Shown piece by piece: positions 38,953 through 51,915 of a stretch of 64,000 nucleotides of DNA. The stretch is from Dolomedes plantarius. Taxonomy: Eukaryota > Arthropoda > Arachnida > Araneae > Dolomedidae. The stretch spans positions 20,308,104 to 20,372,103 of the forward strand of contig OU015490.1 in the NCBI GenBank assembly GCA_907164885.2, in the 5' to 3' direction. A program made the position numbers and the translations under genes. Numbering within the stretch: position 1 is the first letter of the stretch; each line of letters starts with the position of its first letter. Under the pieces are notes generated by a model. It was given only the letters and a program-made list of their open reading frames with translations, searched no databases and was not told the DNA's origin.

Positions 38953-39911
38953 TAAACACCGATTATAGTGATCACTGGTTATAAGAATCAACCGTTTATA
39001 AGAATCAATATCGCGAAAACAAAAACAAATGTATTATTTCCATGTTAAAATTTTCGCTTTAAAGAATCAATCCACCGGTTTTAAGAATCGGTTTACACTC
39101 TTCTCTTTCCTTTCATTTTTCAAAAAAAGCCACTGAAATCCTCAAAAGGCACGAAATTCTTTCTTTTTCTTTTTTTTTTTAAAGAAAGATTGATAAGATG
39201 GGATGGAATATAGTCGTAAAATTCACTCCTTTCATTGTTAGACATAACATAATAGTTTCCCCTTAAACGCTTTACCACAACACTGTCCTATTAGCTTGAC
39301 CCGGGGGCATCTTTACCCGTTCGAGTCCGATTTCACTTTTCTCCACTGACAAACAAATATAGGGACTCTTTTTTCCCACATCCTGGTTCCGGCTTCCTGG
39401 ACCCTAAAACACATAAATCTTTTGCGAAGTGTCCACTATCACTTAGGCAAACGTGACATTAGTAGATTCAGCACGTTATCAAACCGAGAAACCTAATCTA
39501 GAAGGTGAATCTTCGTCTGAGACTATAAGTATTGAAAGAGGTATAAACAGCCTCCTGAAAACTTCATTACGTCAAACTAACGTAGAAAACTTTTTCTTGC
39601 TCCCTTCCTGTAGTTGAAATGTTAAAACTGTTAAGCAGGTATGTTGTAACTTGTAACAAATATTGTATTTTTTTTCTTCTCTTACTATAATCATGTGTAT
39701 CTACTTATAGGTCTAAAAATTAAGTTGTATTTTTAAAACTATAAAAGATAATTAATGTAAATTAAAGAGTATTTTAAGGTAAATTATCTAATATATGTAA
39801 ATATAAGTGTGTGTGTTCCTGTCCAAAAACCTAAATTTCGGCTATAAGAATCAACCGCTTATAAGAATCAAAAACAGTAATAACAAACGTGATTCTTATA
39901 AGCGGAAATCA

Positions 39912-39914
<3 letters not shown>
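38950..39914. mobile_element. Pogo/Tigger-like non-autonomous element
   Basis: The left end CAGTAAACACCGATTATAGT and right end TTATAAGCGGAAATCACTG are imperfect TIRs within TA. The phrases TTATAAGAATCAACCG and TATAAGAATCAACCGC repeat at both ends. No transposase frame recognised inside. Confidence 0.7.
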
Positions 39915-39948
<34 letters not shown>

Positions 39949-39951
<3 letters not shown>

Positions 39952-40118
39952 TCGAATCTCGATCGATCGTTTTCGGATCCATCGTTTTTCCGTATGTGTC
40001 GTTCATTTTATCCTGTCCCAAGAATGATATTACTTTGTTATGTTTCCGCATGTATCGTTTTCCCGCATTTATCGTTCATTTCAGTCGGTCCCTTCGAAAA
40101 CGATAGATCGAGATTCCA

Positions 40119-40121
<3 letters not shown>
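39949..40121. mobile_element. 173-bp TIR MITE, copy 3 (inverted)
   Basis: The same element as 10525-10697 in the opposite orientation, between TA arrays at 39915-39948 and 40122-40204. Confidence 0.85.

Positions 40122-40204
<83 letters not shown>
40122..40204. repeat. (TA)n microsatellite
   Basis: About 83 bp of TA to the right of the MITE. Confidence 0.95.
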
Positions 40205-41048
<844 letters not shown>

Positions 41049-41735
41049 TTAATAAATACGACGATCAATGTATACAATTGATGTAAAAAATATATATATA
41101 TTTATAAAAAAATCGTAAGGGATATTTTTATAGACAAAATACTGTAGAAGAAAATATTCAAATTAAATCTAATAGGACATACTAAAGAATATAGTACAGT
41201 TAATATAGTACAGTTTCAGGAACATTTCTTTTACTGCATTTTAATATTTTTCTCGATAATGCCCAATCTTCTGCAGCATTAGGAAGAGAAAAAAAATTTT
41301 TTTTTGTCTATTTAGTTGTTATGCACGTGACGATAAATTTATTAGTACCAGAAAAAGAAATCACGTGATCAGCATTTAATAAATTAAATTCCAAAATTGA
41401 ATCTTTAAAAATTCACCAAAAATCAGAAAAGGGAGGTAAAAATTCGAAAAAGATTTCATTTTAAAGGAATTTTTAGGATCTTTTTCGTTATATCAATTTC
41501 ATAACCTTCAAATTATTATTTTAAATGGAAACTTAAAAAAAGTTACTAAAACACCTGAAAAGTTTAATTTAAAAAAATCTAAGAAGAATTTTTCAAAAAT
41601 CTTTCTTAGTGCACCCCTACACTATAAGAAAAAACGTCATGCAAAATTTCAGCCCTTTAGGTCCAGCGGTTTGGTCTGTGCGTTGTATGTTAGTCAGCGC
41701 GTCAGTCAGTTACGGAACTGTTTTATATATATAGA
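41049..41735 (-). mobile_element. Family-1 Helitron lacking its 3' end
   Basis: It begins within the family at AATAAATACGACGATCAATG and ends ACTGTTTTATATATATAGA. The CTAG end is replaced by the preceding microsatellite. Confidence 0.85.
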
Positions 41736-42324
41736 TTGAGTTATTTAATTAAAAAATATGCTTTAAATTTTCTATAATTACATATTTTTAATATTTTTAC
41801 ATAAGGTATCAGACACATTTATTCTTTCCAACTGTAACGTCGAAATCTTCTACCCTTTTGCTTGGAGACATTCTCATATTTACAAAATGGAAGGCGTCAC
41901 AAAAATCAGAAGATTTATGAGCATTGTAGGGGCATGTTTTAAACTTCGGGTGATTTTATTATAATTCCCATTGATGAATTGTAAAAATCTTCGCATTTCT
42001 TGATGCCGAAAATGTTTAGTTCCGATTCAAAAGAGAAATTAAATAGCTACCAAATTCTAAAGAATTCTGAAACCAATTTATGTTGATTATCGTGCCATCT
42101 CCTAATCTTTTGGAAGTAGCCCTTGGAACCTTACGGAAGAGATGGTAACCAAGTAATCAGTAGATCCATACCACTTATAAGTGCAAGAGTTTATAATGAC
42201 TATCCAATAAATTGGCAGAACTCTTTGGACAAATAGTTCCTTTCGTAAATCAAAATCTCCTCTTTGTCATAAAAGGAAAGAATTCAAAGTCTTCAAATCT
42301 AAGAACCACCTTCTTATTATGTCG
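41736..42324. other. Unassigned DNA
   Basis: No supported gene. The sequence leads into the tandem array that follows. Confidence 0.4.
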
Positions 42325-42897
42325 CAATATTTTTCCCTTTTTTTAAGCAGTCATCAAAAAGATGACGTCACTGAAGTCAACGGATTTTAGCGACTAACAG
42401 TTGGATTCTTAAAACTTTTGATATTTTTATTGAATCTCCAGAAAGTCACTGTGATTTATTGAAAGAAAACTTCCTTTCCCTTTTGTCCCAGTAGTCATTA
42501 AAAACGATGAAGTCACTAAAGTATTTATGCTACTAACAACGTGATTCTTAAAAATTTTAATATTTCTGTTAAATATCGAGAAAATCACTGTGATTTATTG
42601 AAAAAACTTCCTTTCCCTTTTGTCCAAGCAGTCATTAAAAACATGACGTCACTGAAGTCAATGGATTTTAGCGACTAACAATAGGATTCTTAAAACTTTT
42701 TAATAATTTTATTAAATCTCCAGAAAGTCACTGTGATTTATTGAAAAAAAACTTCCTTTCCCTTTTGCCCAAGCAGTCATTAAAAAAGATGACGTCACTG
42801 AATTCCACGGATTTTAGCGACTAACAGTGGGATTCCGAAAAATTTTGAATTTTCCATTAAATCTCCAGAAAATCACAGTGATTTATCGAAAAAGGCC
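42325..42897. repeat. Four-unit ~143-bp tandem repeat with CRE-like motifs
   Basis: The landmark AG(C/T)AGTCAT recurs at 42346, 42490, 42627 and 42772 (periods 144, 137, 145). Units share TTCCTTTCCCTTTTG, GCGACTAACA and TCACTGTGATTTATTGAAA. Three units contain the palindrome TGACGTCA; the second has TGAAGTCA. Confidence 0.8.
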
Positions 42898-43474
42898 ATC
42901 TTTAAGAAAAAAACACCTAAATTCTTTGTTTTGTCAAATTAAATCCCAGCATTTGAAATAAGCTTTACCTTAGAAAAAAACTGGAATTCGATTCTGTCCC
43001 TGCAATTTCCACGCACTCTATTGCTGAATAAACAATGTATAAAGTTTCTCTCTCTAAATAATTGAACGTTAAGGAAAAAGATAATAATCTGTCTAAAGCG
43101 CTTCCCGTCTGCCCTGCGGCATGCACAATATCCTCCTAATGAAAAGATATGCTCTTCGAAATCCCATATTAAATAATTCGTAACAAAGGATTTTTGTATA
43201 CCAGTTGACTCTGTCCCTCGTGGAATAAATTTATAAATGCTTGCATATGGGCGGCTCTATAAAGCCTTCTTGAGGGATTATGCAAATTTTTCGCTAAACA
43301 ACGACACGTCGTGATCTCGGGTTATTGTTAAACGGGGTGTTTGCATGAGAATAGAACTTTTATTCGGCGTTCATTTGGAAATAATGAACGATTTGGCTTT
43401 GGGCAGCGGAGATGTCATTTGTAGGTTTGTGTTGAAAGTGAAATTACCTCTGCCTTTATTGCGGTATTTTTATT
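42898..43474. other. Unassigned DNA
   Basis: A plus-strand frame (43345-43560) runs into repeat R1 and is not recognised. Confidence 0.4.
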
Positions 43475-43900
43475 ACCATGTTTTTATTAACTCGCTTTTT
43501 TGTTTGTTTGTTTGTGTGTGTGTTTGTCCGGTACAATTCTTGCAATCGATTTTTAACTAACTTCCCGACTAACTAGACATTTGAAACTTTTAGAATAGCT
43601 CAGAACACGATGACAATGCATTATTTTAATACTTTTAGCCCTCTTTAAGCAGCATTGAATTCATTTTCAGTTAATTTTGTTTTGTAGACTGGTGCAGCTA
43701 TCTATCGGCCGGGACGGGAACGAAAAGTTAAACGCGAGTTAACTTCCAATTAGTTTCATTTTCTTTCAAGTTGATGTGATAATTCATCAACAAAATTTTG
43801 AAAAAGTATTTATTAATACATAGAATTGTCAAGTTTATATCATTCAAAGAGAATTTAAAGACATGGTATATAAAAAGTTCTTTTTATTTTGTAATTATTT
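43475..43900 (+). repeat. Repeat R1, copy 3
   Basis: ACCATGTTTTTATTAACTCG to TTTTATTTTGTAATTATT, uninterrupted. Confidence 0.8.
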
Positions 43901-43910
43901 AATAATGATG

Positions 43911-44395
43911 AAACGTTGCCAGTACTATTTTAAAATTACAGCTACATAAAAATTCGTATATTGTGCAACGTTGCCAGGATAATTTTAGCACCATAGCGCC
44001 ATAAAAATTCCTATTTTGTATAACGATGCCAATACAATTTTAAAATAATAGCGTCGAAAATTCGTAAGTCGTACAACGTTGCCAGTATTATTTATAAATT
44101 ATAACGTCATTTAAATTCGTATGTATTCTGACGTTGCCAGTATTACTTGAAGATAGCAGCGTCGTAAAGACTCGTATGTAATATATTGTTGCTAGTATTA
44201 TTTTAAAATTTCAGCGTCATAAAAATTCTTAAGTACAACGTTGCCAGCATTATTTTAACATAATAACAACATAAAGAACTGTATGTTATACAAAGTTGCC
44301 AATATTATTTTAAGATAAAAGCGTCATAAAGACTCGTCTGTCATACAACGTAGACAGTATTATTTTTAGATAATAGCGTCATAAAAAAGCAGTAC
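43911..44395. repeat. Nine-unit ~55-bp tandem repeat
   Basis: The word ACGTTGCCAG or a variant recurs at 43914, 43969, 44024, 44077, 44132, about 44186, 44239, 44294 and 44349, a period of 53-55 bp. Units also share ATTATTTTAAAAT and AGCGTCATAAA. It directly abuts repeat R1. Confidence 0.9.
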
Positions 44396-44509
44396 CATCA
44401 TTTGAAAAAATTTTAAAATTGCGTCCACTTTTCTTGAAAAAATTGTATTGTGTGTAAAAATTGGAGTGTAGGATCTCTGGCGTAAGGGCACGATTTTACT
44501 AAAGATTAT

Positions 44510-44510
<1 letters not shown>

Positions 44511-44567
<57 letters not shown>
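44511..44567. repeat. (TA)n microsatellite at a Helitron 5' end
   Basis: A TA tract in the place of the expected TCTATATATATA terminus. Confidence 0.95.
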
Positions 44568-44568
<1 letters not shown>

Positions 44569-45273
44569 CACATCCGTGACTGACTGATTGACTGACTGAC
44601 TGACATACAACGCACAGACCAAACCGCTGGACCTAAAGGGCTGAAAATTTGCATGGCGATTCTTCTTATAGAATACGGGTGCACTAAGAAAGAGTTTTGA
44701 TAAATTCTTCTTAGAGTTTTTAAAATTAAATTTTTAAGCTGTTTTTGTAACTTTTTTTAAGTTTGCATTTAAAATAATAATTTGAGGGTTATAAAATTTA
44801 TATCACGAGAAAAATAATAAAAATTCCTTTAAAATGAAACCTTTTCGAATCTTTACCTTCATTTCCTGATTTTTGGTGAATTTTCAAAGATTCATTTTTA
44901 GAATTTAATTTATTAAATGCCGATCACGTGATTTCTTTTTCTGGTACTATAAATTAATTTATCATCACGTGCATAACAACGAAATAGACAAAAAAATATT
45001 TTTTTCTTACAAATGCGGCAGACGATTGGACATTATCCAAAAAAATATTAAAATACAGTAAAAGATACGTTCCTAAAACTGTACTATATTAACTGTACTA
45101 TATTCTTTAGTATGTTATATTAGATTTAATTTGAATACTTTCTTCTACATTATTTTGTCTATAAAAATATCCGTTACGATTTTTTATAAATATTTTTTTT
45201 TACATCAATTGCATACATTGATCGCTGTATTTAATTTGAATGTATTCCCTAGCGAAGTGCGGTTATTCAGCTA

Positions 45274-45274
<1 letters not shown>
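44568..45274 (+). mobile_element. Family-1 Helitron, 5' end masked by TA
   Basis: It continues CATCCGTGACTGACTG, with the rest of family 1 through GCGGTTATTCAGCTAG. The base after CTAG is C, not T, and a TA array follows. Confidence 0.85.
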
Positions 45275-45370
<96 letters not shown>

Positions 45371-45401
45371 TATATATATATATTTATATATATATATATA
45401 T
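45275..45401. repeat. (TA)n microsatellite
   Basis: About 125 bp of TA directly after the Helitron 3' end. Confidence 0.95.
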
Positions 45402-46284
45402 GAAATGTTTACGAAAATGATATTTGTTTCCGGGATTATGTATCCCATTTGAACTAAAAATGTATGCTTTTAATCAGTACTGTATTGTGAAAAAAAAAGT
45501 GCTCAAACGTAGACAGATACCTTAAGTTGCATTGGAATTGTTTTGATCAACATAGTACTGCATGTAATGGTACATTATAACCCAGAATATTGTCACTATT
45601 TCCCGCCAGAATCAAATTTCTATTTGAGCCGTTAAAGATGCTTTAAATTCAGAACCGAAAAAATCCTTTCACCTTTCAGAAAATAACCATAATCATGCAG
45701 AACGAACAATAATCTCTAAAAGAATGTGTTCGAAGAAAAAAATGAAGCTCGCCTTTTAAATCAAATAAGAGGAATAAAGATTTGCTTCTTAAATCAGGTT
45801 AACATTTAAATCGCAGTTGGTAACAAAATATAAAAGCATAAATCACATTTTTTTTGCGTTACGTAAGCCTCAATTTTTTTTACCTAACAAAAACCCTCCT
45901 AGATTATTTTTCACAAATTAAAATCCATGGAAATTTTTCAGCCTGGCTGTTTTCCAAGCAGTCAATTAGAATCGATTGAATTATCTCCCTCTGATTCTCT
46001 AATGGTTTTGGGCATTTTTCGTTCTCCATTCTATGACTACAACAATTTTTGAAATTATTTAGTAATTATTAGAAAGATATGCGTTTTCTTCCCTGTCTGA
46101 GTAGGGATAATTTTTTTGCATAAATGTAATTTCGTAACTCAAGTAAAATTTTCGTAAAATTTAATTTCATTTTAAATAGGAGAAATTTTAATGATTGCCA
46201 TTCGTAACTCAATTTGGGCAACAATTCGAAATATTGGAGGTCGTAAAAGGATTTTTTAGGGGAACGATTCATTCAAATGTAGCG
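45402..46284. other. AT-rich spacer, nothing recognised
   Basis: Overlapping chance frames on both strands around 46070-46420. No domain. Confidence 0.4.
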
Positions 46285-46289
46285 TTTAA

Positions 46290-46975
46290 GGGGATGGTGG
46301 ACCTCTCAAAGCGATTTTTGAAATTTTTACCTCAAGGATATGAAATGTTGCATATATATTCATTAAAGTATAACAATATTATATCCCTTATGAAAATTTT
46401 TTTTAAATTTTATAATTAAAAAATTGAAATCAAATTACCTTTTTTCAAAATGCTCTTTGAGACTCAATTTTTAACTTTCCCACTTAATTTTGCATTTATA
46501 TTTCTTATAAATACATTTTGAACAAAGTTATGTACCTTTTGTACTTTAGTTATCTTTTAGGAAATATTTTTATGCTTGTACTCCGAATTTCGTGAAATTT
46601 TTGTACTTTTCTACACTCAAGTTAAACTTTGATAACCTGAATGACCTCGAATCCTAAAATGAATACATAACTTTATTTTCATGTATTGCAGGAGTCTTTA
46701 TTATAAATTTCATAAAATTTCGTCAAAAAATATGACGCGAGGAGCATTTTAAAGACTTGCAAATATGGAAATTTCTCATTTTCAGAAAAAACGATTGAAA
46801 AGATGTTTTTTCACCTACATATAATGATTTTCTAAAGCCACCAAGTTTTCATATTACTTTTCACTAAATGTTTCATTCCAATACATTTCATTCCAATATT
46901 TACATGTTTTTTCAAATATTAATACACTCTACAAAATAATTGCAATTTTTGGTAATTTGAAAGTCTACCATCCCC
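46290..46975. mobile_element. TTTAA-flanked TIR element (family A)
   Basis: It starts GGGGATGGTGGACC and ends GTCTACCATCCCC, with TTTAA on both outer sides (46285-46289, 46976-46980). Length 686 bp, no coding sequence. Terminal GGGG/CCCC and TTAA are shared with families B, C, E and G. Confidence 0.75.
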
Positions 46976-46980
46976 TTTAA

Positions 46981-47199
46981 ATCATAACGCGTCATAAAAG
47001 GTAAAATAAAGTTTCTTACATAAATTTTTATTACAGATTGTTTGACGCTTTTTGTTCCCTGATATTTAAGGTATATGTCTACGTTCGGGGCACTTTAAAA
47101 AGATATATATACAGGGTGTCTCATAAAACCTTGAGACATTTTAAAAATTTATTTTTAAAAAAAGTATACAAGGTAAGAACTGGAAATTCTCAGATTTGT
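46981..47199. other. Spacer, nothing recognised
   Basis: It contains TATACAGGGTGTCTCATAAA near 47107, the likely left end of another TA-targeting element whose partner end is not found. Confidence 0.4.
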
Positions 47200-47343
47200 T
47201 ATATATATATATAGAACAGTTCCGTAACTGACTAAGTGACGGACTGATTGACTGACTGACTGACTTACAGACTGACATATAACGCACAGACCAAACCGCT
47301 GGACCTAAAGGGCTGAAATTTTGCATGGTGATTCTTCTTATAG
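47200..47343 (+). mobile_element. 5' fragment of a family-1 Helitron
   Basis: TATATATATATAGAACAG to GGTGATTCTTCTTATAGT. The remainder is absent. Confidence 0.8.
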
Positions 47344-47837
47344 TAATATCATTTTGTTAAAAAATCTCATCACATTTTAAAATAAAGTGATTTTTAACGT
47401 AGGATTACGTTCCTCAATAACGGTCCTCCGGAAAGAAAAAATTTAAAGTCAGTCGCGAGTTATAATTTTGGCAGCCCGCCAAACACAGTCTGTATCGCTT
47501 GGGCAAGCAGTCAACAGTTAACATAAAAGAAACAAAATGCGTCCAAATTTTGACATACATACATATATACATACATACGTACATATACATAAATACGTAC
47601 ATATATATAGATACATATGTACATAACACATACATATATACATACAAAAGAGGTAAGTAACGATAAGTAATCCTATGTTAATAAGTCTCGATAGTTTCAT
47701 TACAAGAGACTACCTGAGATTTTTTAGTCTCTTCTCCCAAATCGTAACAATTTTTCCTTAAATTCTTCTTTATGGCAGAGAAAAAGCTAGAGTCGCCACT
47801 CATTTTTTATGCGTATTTAAAGATATATGTAAAGTTG
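47344..47837. other. Spacer with TACA-rich low complexity
   Basis: A TACATA/TACGTA-rich stretch lies at 47555-47645. No gene. Confidence 0.5.
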
Positions 47838-48482
47838 TTTAAGGGGACTCACTACTCTAAAATCTTTCAAACATTCGATTTTTTGAAAAAAATATATGTT
47901 AAAGCCTGATCATTTCTGAACAAAATAAAGCAAACCGCATGAAAATATTCCGCTTTGTTCCGGAGATATTGATATTCTAAATATTTAATTACTGATCAAG
48001 TTTATGGTAAGAAAAATTTTAAACTCATTTTTCTCAAAATGTAATTTTGCATCATTCCGCAAATGATATCTCAAAAACTATGAAACATAATTCCATGAAA
48101 TTTGTATCACCGCATAATCATGTAATTTTATTGCGTCTGAACTAGAATTATTGCAATCACTGCACATTTTGTTATTTTTTCAGGGGTAAATTAATGCAAA
48201 AATTTAAGGAAATTTTAAGTATATTTTGAGCAGTATTAAAAAAATTGAAAAATATTTTAACGTTGAATGTTTTATGTTCAATTGTATTTTGGATTATTTA
48301 TTTTAAATATAAAAAGGGAATTATACATTTAAGTGTAAAATTAATTTCATAGTTCTGCGCGTAAGCTAGTATACAATAAAAATACTTAAAAACAAGGTAT
48401 ATCTAAAGCATTTAAAAAAAATATTTAAAATTATTTTGAGAGTTGAAAATTTGTTTATTAAAATAAATATATCAATTTATCA

Positions 48483-49322
48483 TCTATATATATAAAACGC
48501 GTAGGTATGCGGCACAAAAATCGACGATATTTCTACACTCCGAATGGCAACGGCTGCAACAATCAGATGTAAACATTGGCGGCGCAATTTGAAACCGCGT
48601 ATCAACATGGGTTTACGCATTGAAATCAGGAATGCTCGAAAGCGAGCAGCGCGATCAAGTGAAAATTGGGAACAGTCTCAAGAAAGAAAGCGAAGAAGAA
48701 ATAATTCATTAAGAGAGAGGCGTTAAAGAGATAGCATAAATTATCGCGAGGTTAGGCTTAACCGTCACCGGCATAGCAACCGACAGCCAGTAATAATTAA
48801 TTTCTACACTTTTTTCAGTACTTGCTGAATTTTTACTCCATTTTATAAGTGAAGAAATTTTCCAACAATTTATTGTTTGATATGATTAAGTATAGATTTC
48901 TGAATTGTGAACAATAGTACGTACAGAGAGTGATGTAATCCACACTATATTTTAATACTTGCTGAAATTTTATTCCGTTTTTTAAGTGGAAAAATTTTCC
49001 CCAACAATTTCTTATTTTATGTAATGATAAAGTGTAGATATCTTAATTTTGAAAAATAGTACATACAGAGAGGGATGTAATTTTAAAAATCATTGGTGTT
49101 GGGTTTCTCAGTTTTATCTTTAACTCTGTTCTGAAGTAATGGAAATTCATATTTTTTAATCACGATGTTTTTGAATCAGCCTTATGGAGAATACCCCTTA
49201 ACAACGTATATTTATGATGACAGGTAATGGTAACAGTCCTTACATATGCTACTTTCCGTTGAGTTGTTTTGCAAAAGAAAATATAAAACTAAAAGCGACC
49301 AAGCTGGTCCAGCAGCGGCTAG
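48483..49322 (+). mobile_element. Helitron, family 4, carrying a coding fragment
   Basis: It starts TCTATATATATAAAACGCG after A. It ends with a hairpin (GACCAAGCTGGTC), then CAGCAGCGGCTAG before T. Its sequence is unrelated to family 1 beyond the terminus. It contains the arginine-rich frame at 48544-48726. Confidence 0.8.
48544..48726 (+). pseudogene. Arg-rich N-terminal fragment of a Helitron protein
   Basis: Sixty codons, MATAATIRCKHWRRNL through EIRNARKRAARSSE and ERKRRRNNSLRERR. Repeated RxRR/ERxRR patterns are typical of the N terminus of Helitron Rep-helicase proteins. No Rep or helicase motif follows. A relic of the autonomous parent is the most likely origin. Confidence 0.45.
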
Positions 49323-49902
49323 TATACATAAAATCTGGAAAAATTGGGAGTAAATTGAAATAGTTACAAACAGTCAAAAAGTATGAAAATATGACTTATT
49401 TCCTAGACTTCAGAGTCGTGAGTCCCCTTAATAAAAATCACTTTCCTTGAAGAAAGCAAAGATATAGTAAAAAAATCTTTCTCTTTTGTTGCTTTCATCA
49501 TTATCGCAGGAAGATTTTACAGTTAGGAATTTTTAACAAGCTCCTTCATTGAAACGGGAAATGTTGCTTCACTGGACAGTCGCTATCCAAAATGAGAAAG
49601 CACGTAGCAGTAAATTAATAAAGAAATTTGTAATGTTGTTTTAATAAAAAGTAACCATCTATGGAGAAATGAAACGTATAGTAAAACAATTTCTCGTTTG
49701 CTATTTTCATTCATTTAAAAGAAAGAAATTTTCCGCTAAGTTTTGTTTTCTTACATATTTTTCAAACCAAAAATGTTGCATCACTGTCCAGTGGCTATCC
49801 AGTAAAGAAGATTGCGAATCGTAACGATTTCTTCCTAAATTCATTTTTTACAGCAGAAGAAATTTTTAGAGTCCTTCCCCAACATACTTTTATGTATGTT
49901 AA

Positions 49903-50618
49903 GGGGACAGTGGACTTTCAAAATTGCAAAATTTGTCGAAAAAATCGATTTTTTTATTTTATTGAATTGTGAAACTACGGACGAGTAGGAATGTGTTGCA
50001 AAAAGAATTTTTAATTTCTGCGATTACTTTCCTAGTTATAGGCATTTGTATTTGATTTAGATATTATGTGGTTACTAATAGCAATAACTTTAAATGTGTT
50101 TTTCTCAAAATAAAAATTCTCATGTCATACGAATATTCAAACTGCTCCAGGAACATTTATAATTATTGTATTGCTTTGAAATTTAAGGTTTATATACTTA
50201 ACTGTATATCAAATAAATCTTATTAAAAATAATTATGCTTCATAGCTCAGAATTTCTAAATTTTGTACTCGAAAAGAGGATTTATAGGTATTTTGCGTCA
50301 TAAAAAGGGTGTTTTCACTATTATTATTTTTTCTCTTTATATTTTTAATGAATGCTTAAAATAACTAATAAGTTTCATTGTTAGTCCATAAGGTATCCCT
50401 GTAAATAAAAATTACCATATTATATGAAAAAGAAATGCGCATGGAACATTTTTAATTAGGTCACTTATTGATATAATAAATAATTCATAATTTCTAAATT
50501 ATTAATATTTCATCATTTAATTTTAACCACTTTTACATATCTATGGTACTAATCACATATTCAAATTTCAAGAAAATCCATTGGAAAAAAAAGTTTGGTT
50601 TGAAGGTCCACTGTCCCC
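49903..50618. mobile_element. TTAA-flanked TIR element (family C)
   Basis: It starts GGGGACAGTGGACTTTCAAA and ends GAAGGTCCACTGTCCCC, with TTAA at 49899-49902 and 50619-50622. 716 bp, no coding sequence. Confidence 0.8.
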
Positions 50619-51354
50619 TTAAAAGAAATCTCTCAGGTAGTTTAATAAAAAGTCACTATCCGTGAAGAAAGCTTATACATAGTAAAAATATTTCACGTTT
50701 GCTGGTTTCATCATGGTAGCAGGAGGAAATTTTACAGTTCGTTTATTTTTTACCTTTAATCATTGAAATGGGTAATGTTGCTCCACTGGACAGTTGCTAT
50801 CAGAAATGGGAAAGCATGTAGCAACAAATATTCCTCGTTTTTATACTTTCATTCGTACCGCAAAAAGCAATTTTTCATTAAAGAGTTGTTACTTAACTCA
50901 TTTATTCAGACCAAGTATACTGTTACTTTGCATAGTTAATATCCAAAAAATTGTAAACATAACAATATCTTTAAGATAGTAATAATCGTAATCATAATTA
51001 TATAGATAAGAGTCAAAACAATATCTAATAAATCATAATAATAATCAATAATGATGTATGTAACATTAATTTCATCATTCATCATCATTTGTAATTTTCA
51101 TCACCATTATTATGATTATTATTATCAGTCATAATAATAATCATAACTTTTTTTTTCTTTTCCTAATCACTTTTATTGCTGGAAGAATTTTAAGAATTGT
51201 TATTTTTATGAATATTTAAAGAAATTTATAATTTTGTTTCAATAAATAGTTACTGTCTATAGAAATGAAACGTAAATTAAAACCTTTTTAGTTTGCTATT
51301 TACATCTCTTTAGTATGAAGAAATTTTGCAGTTGAGATTAGTTTTCTTACATTT

Positions 51355-51772
51355 TTACCATGTTTTTATTGACTCGCTTTCTTGTTTGTGTGTGTGTTTG
51401 TCCAGTACAAATCTTGCAATCGATTTTTAACTAACTTTCCGACTAGCTAGACATTTGAAACTTTTAGAATAGCTCAGAACACGATGACAATGCATTATTT
51501 TGATACTTTTAGCCATCTTTAAGCAAAATTGAATTCATTTTCAGTTAATTTTGCTTTGTAGACTGGTGCAGCCATCTGTCGGCCGGGACGGGAGAGAAAA
51601 GTTAAACGCAAGTTAACTTCCTATTAACTTCATTTTCTTTCAAGTTGATGGGATAATTCATCAAAAAAATTTTAAAAAAGTATTTATTAATACATAGAAT
51701 TGTTAAGTTTATATGATTCAACAGAAAATTTAAAAACATGATGTATAAAAAGTTCTTTTTATCTTGTAATTA
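51355..51772 (+). repeat. Repeat R1, copy 4
   Basis: ACCATGTTTTTATTGACTCG to CTTTTTATCTTGTAATTATT, full length. Confidence 0.8.
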
Positions 51773-51915
51773 TTTTTCATCAAATCAGCAAAGGCTGCTT
51801 CACATTCCAGTTGCTATTCAATAGAGGAAACTTCAAGTCATAACACATTTTTCTTTTGTTTCTTTAACTCATTTTTAAAGAAGATAGAATTTTAGAGTGT
51901 TTTTATGTATAGGAA

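Larger units (their letters stand above)
47843..49427. mobile_element. TTAA-flanked TIR element (family B) with nested Helitron
   Basis: It starts GGGGACTCACTACTCT and ends AGAGTCGTGAGTCCCC. TTAA flanks both ends (47839-47842, 49428-49431). About 745 bp remain once the Helitron at 48483-49322 is removed. No coding sequence of its own. Confidence 0.75.

Noticed and set aside
48483..49322. Family-4 element as another family-1 Helitron
   Set aside because: Only the TCTATATATATAAAAC terminus is shared; interior and 3' end differ.
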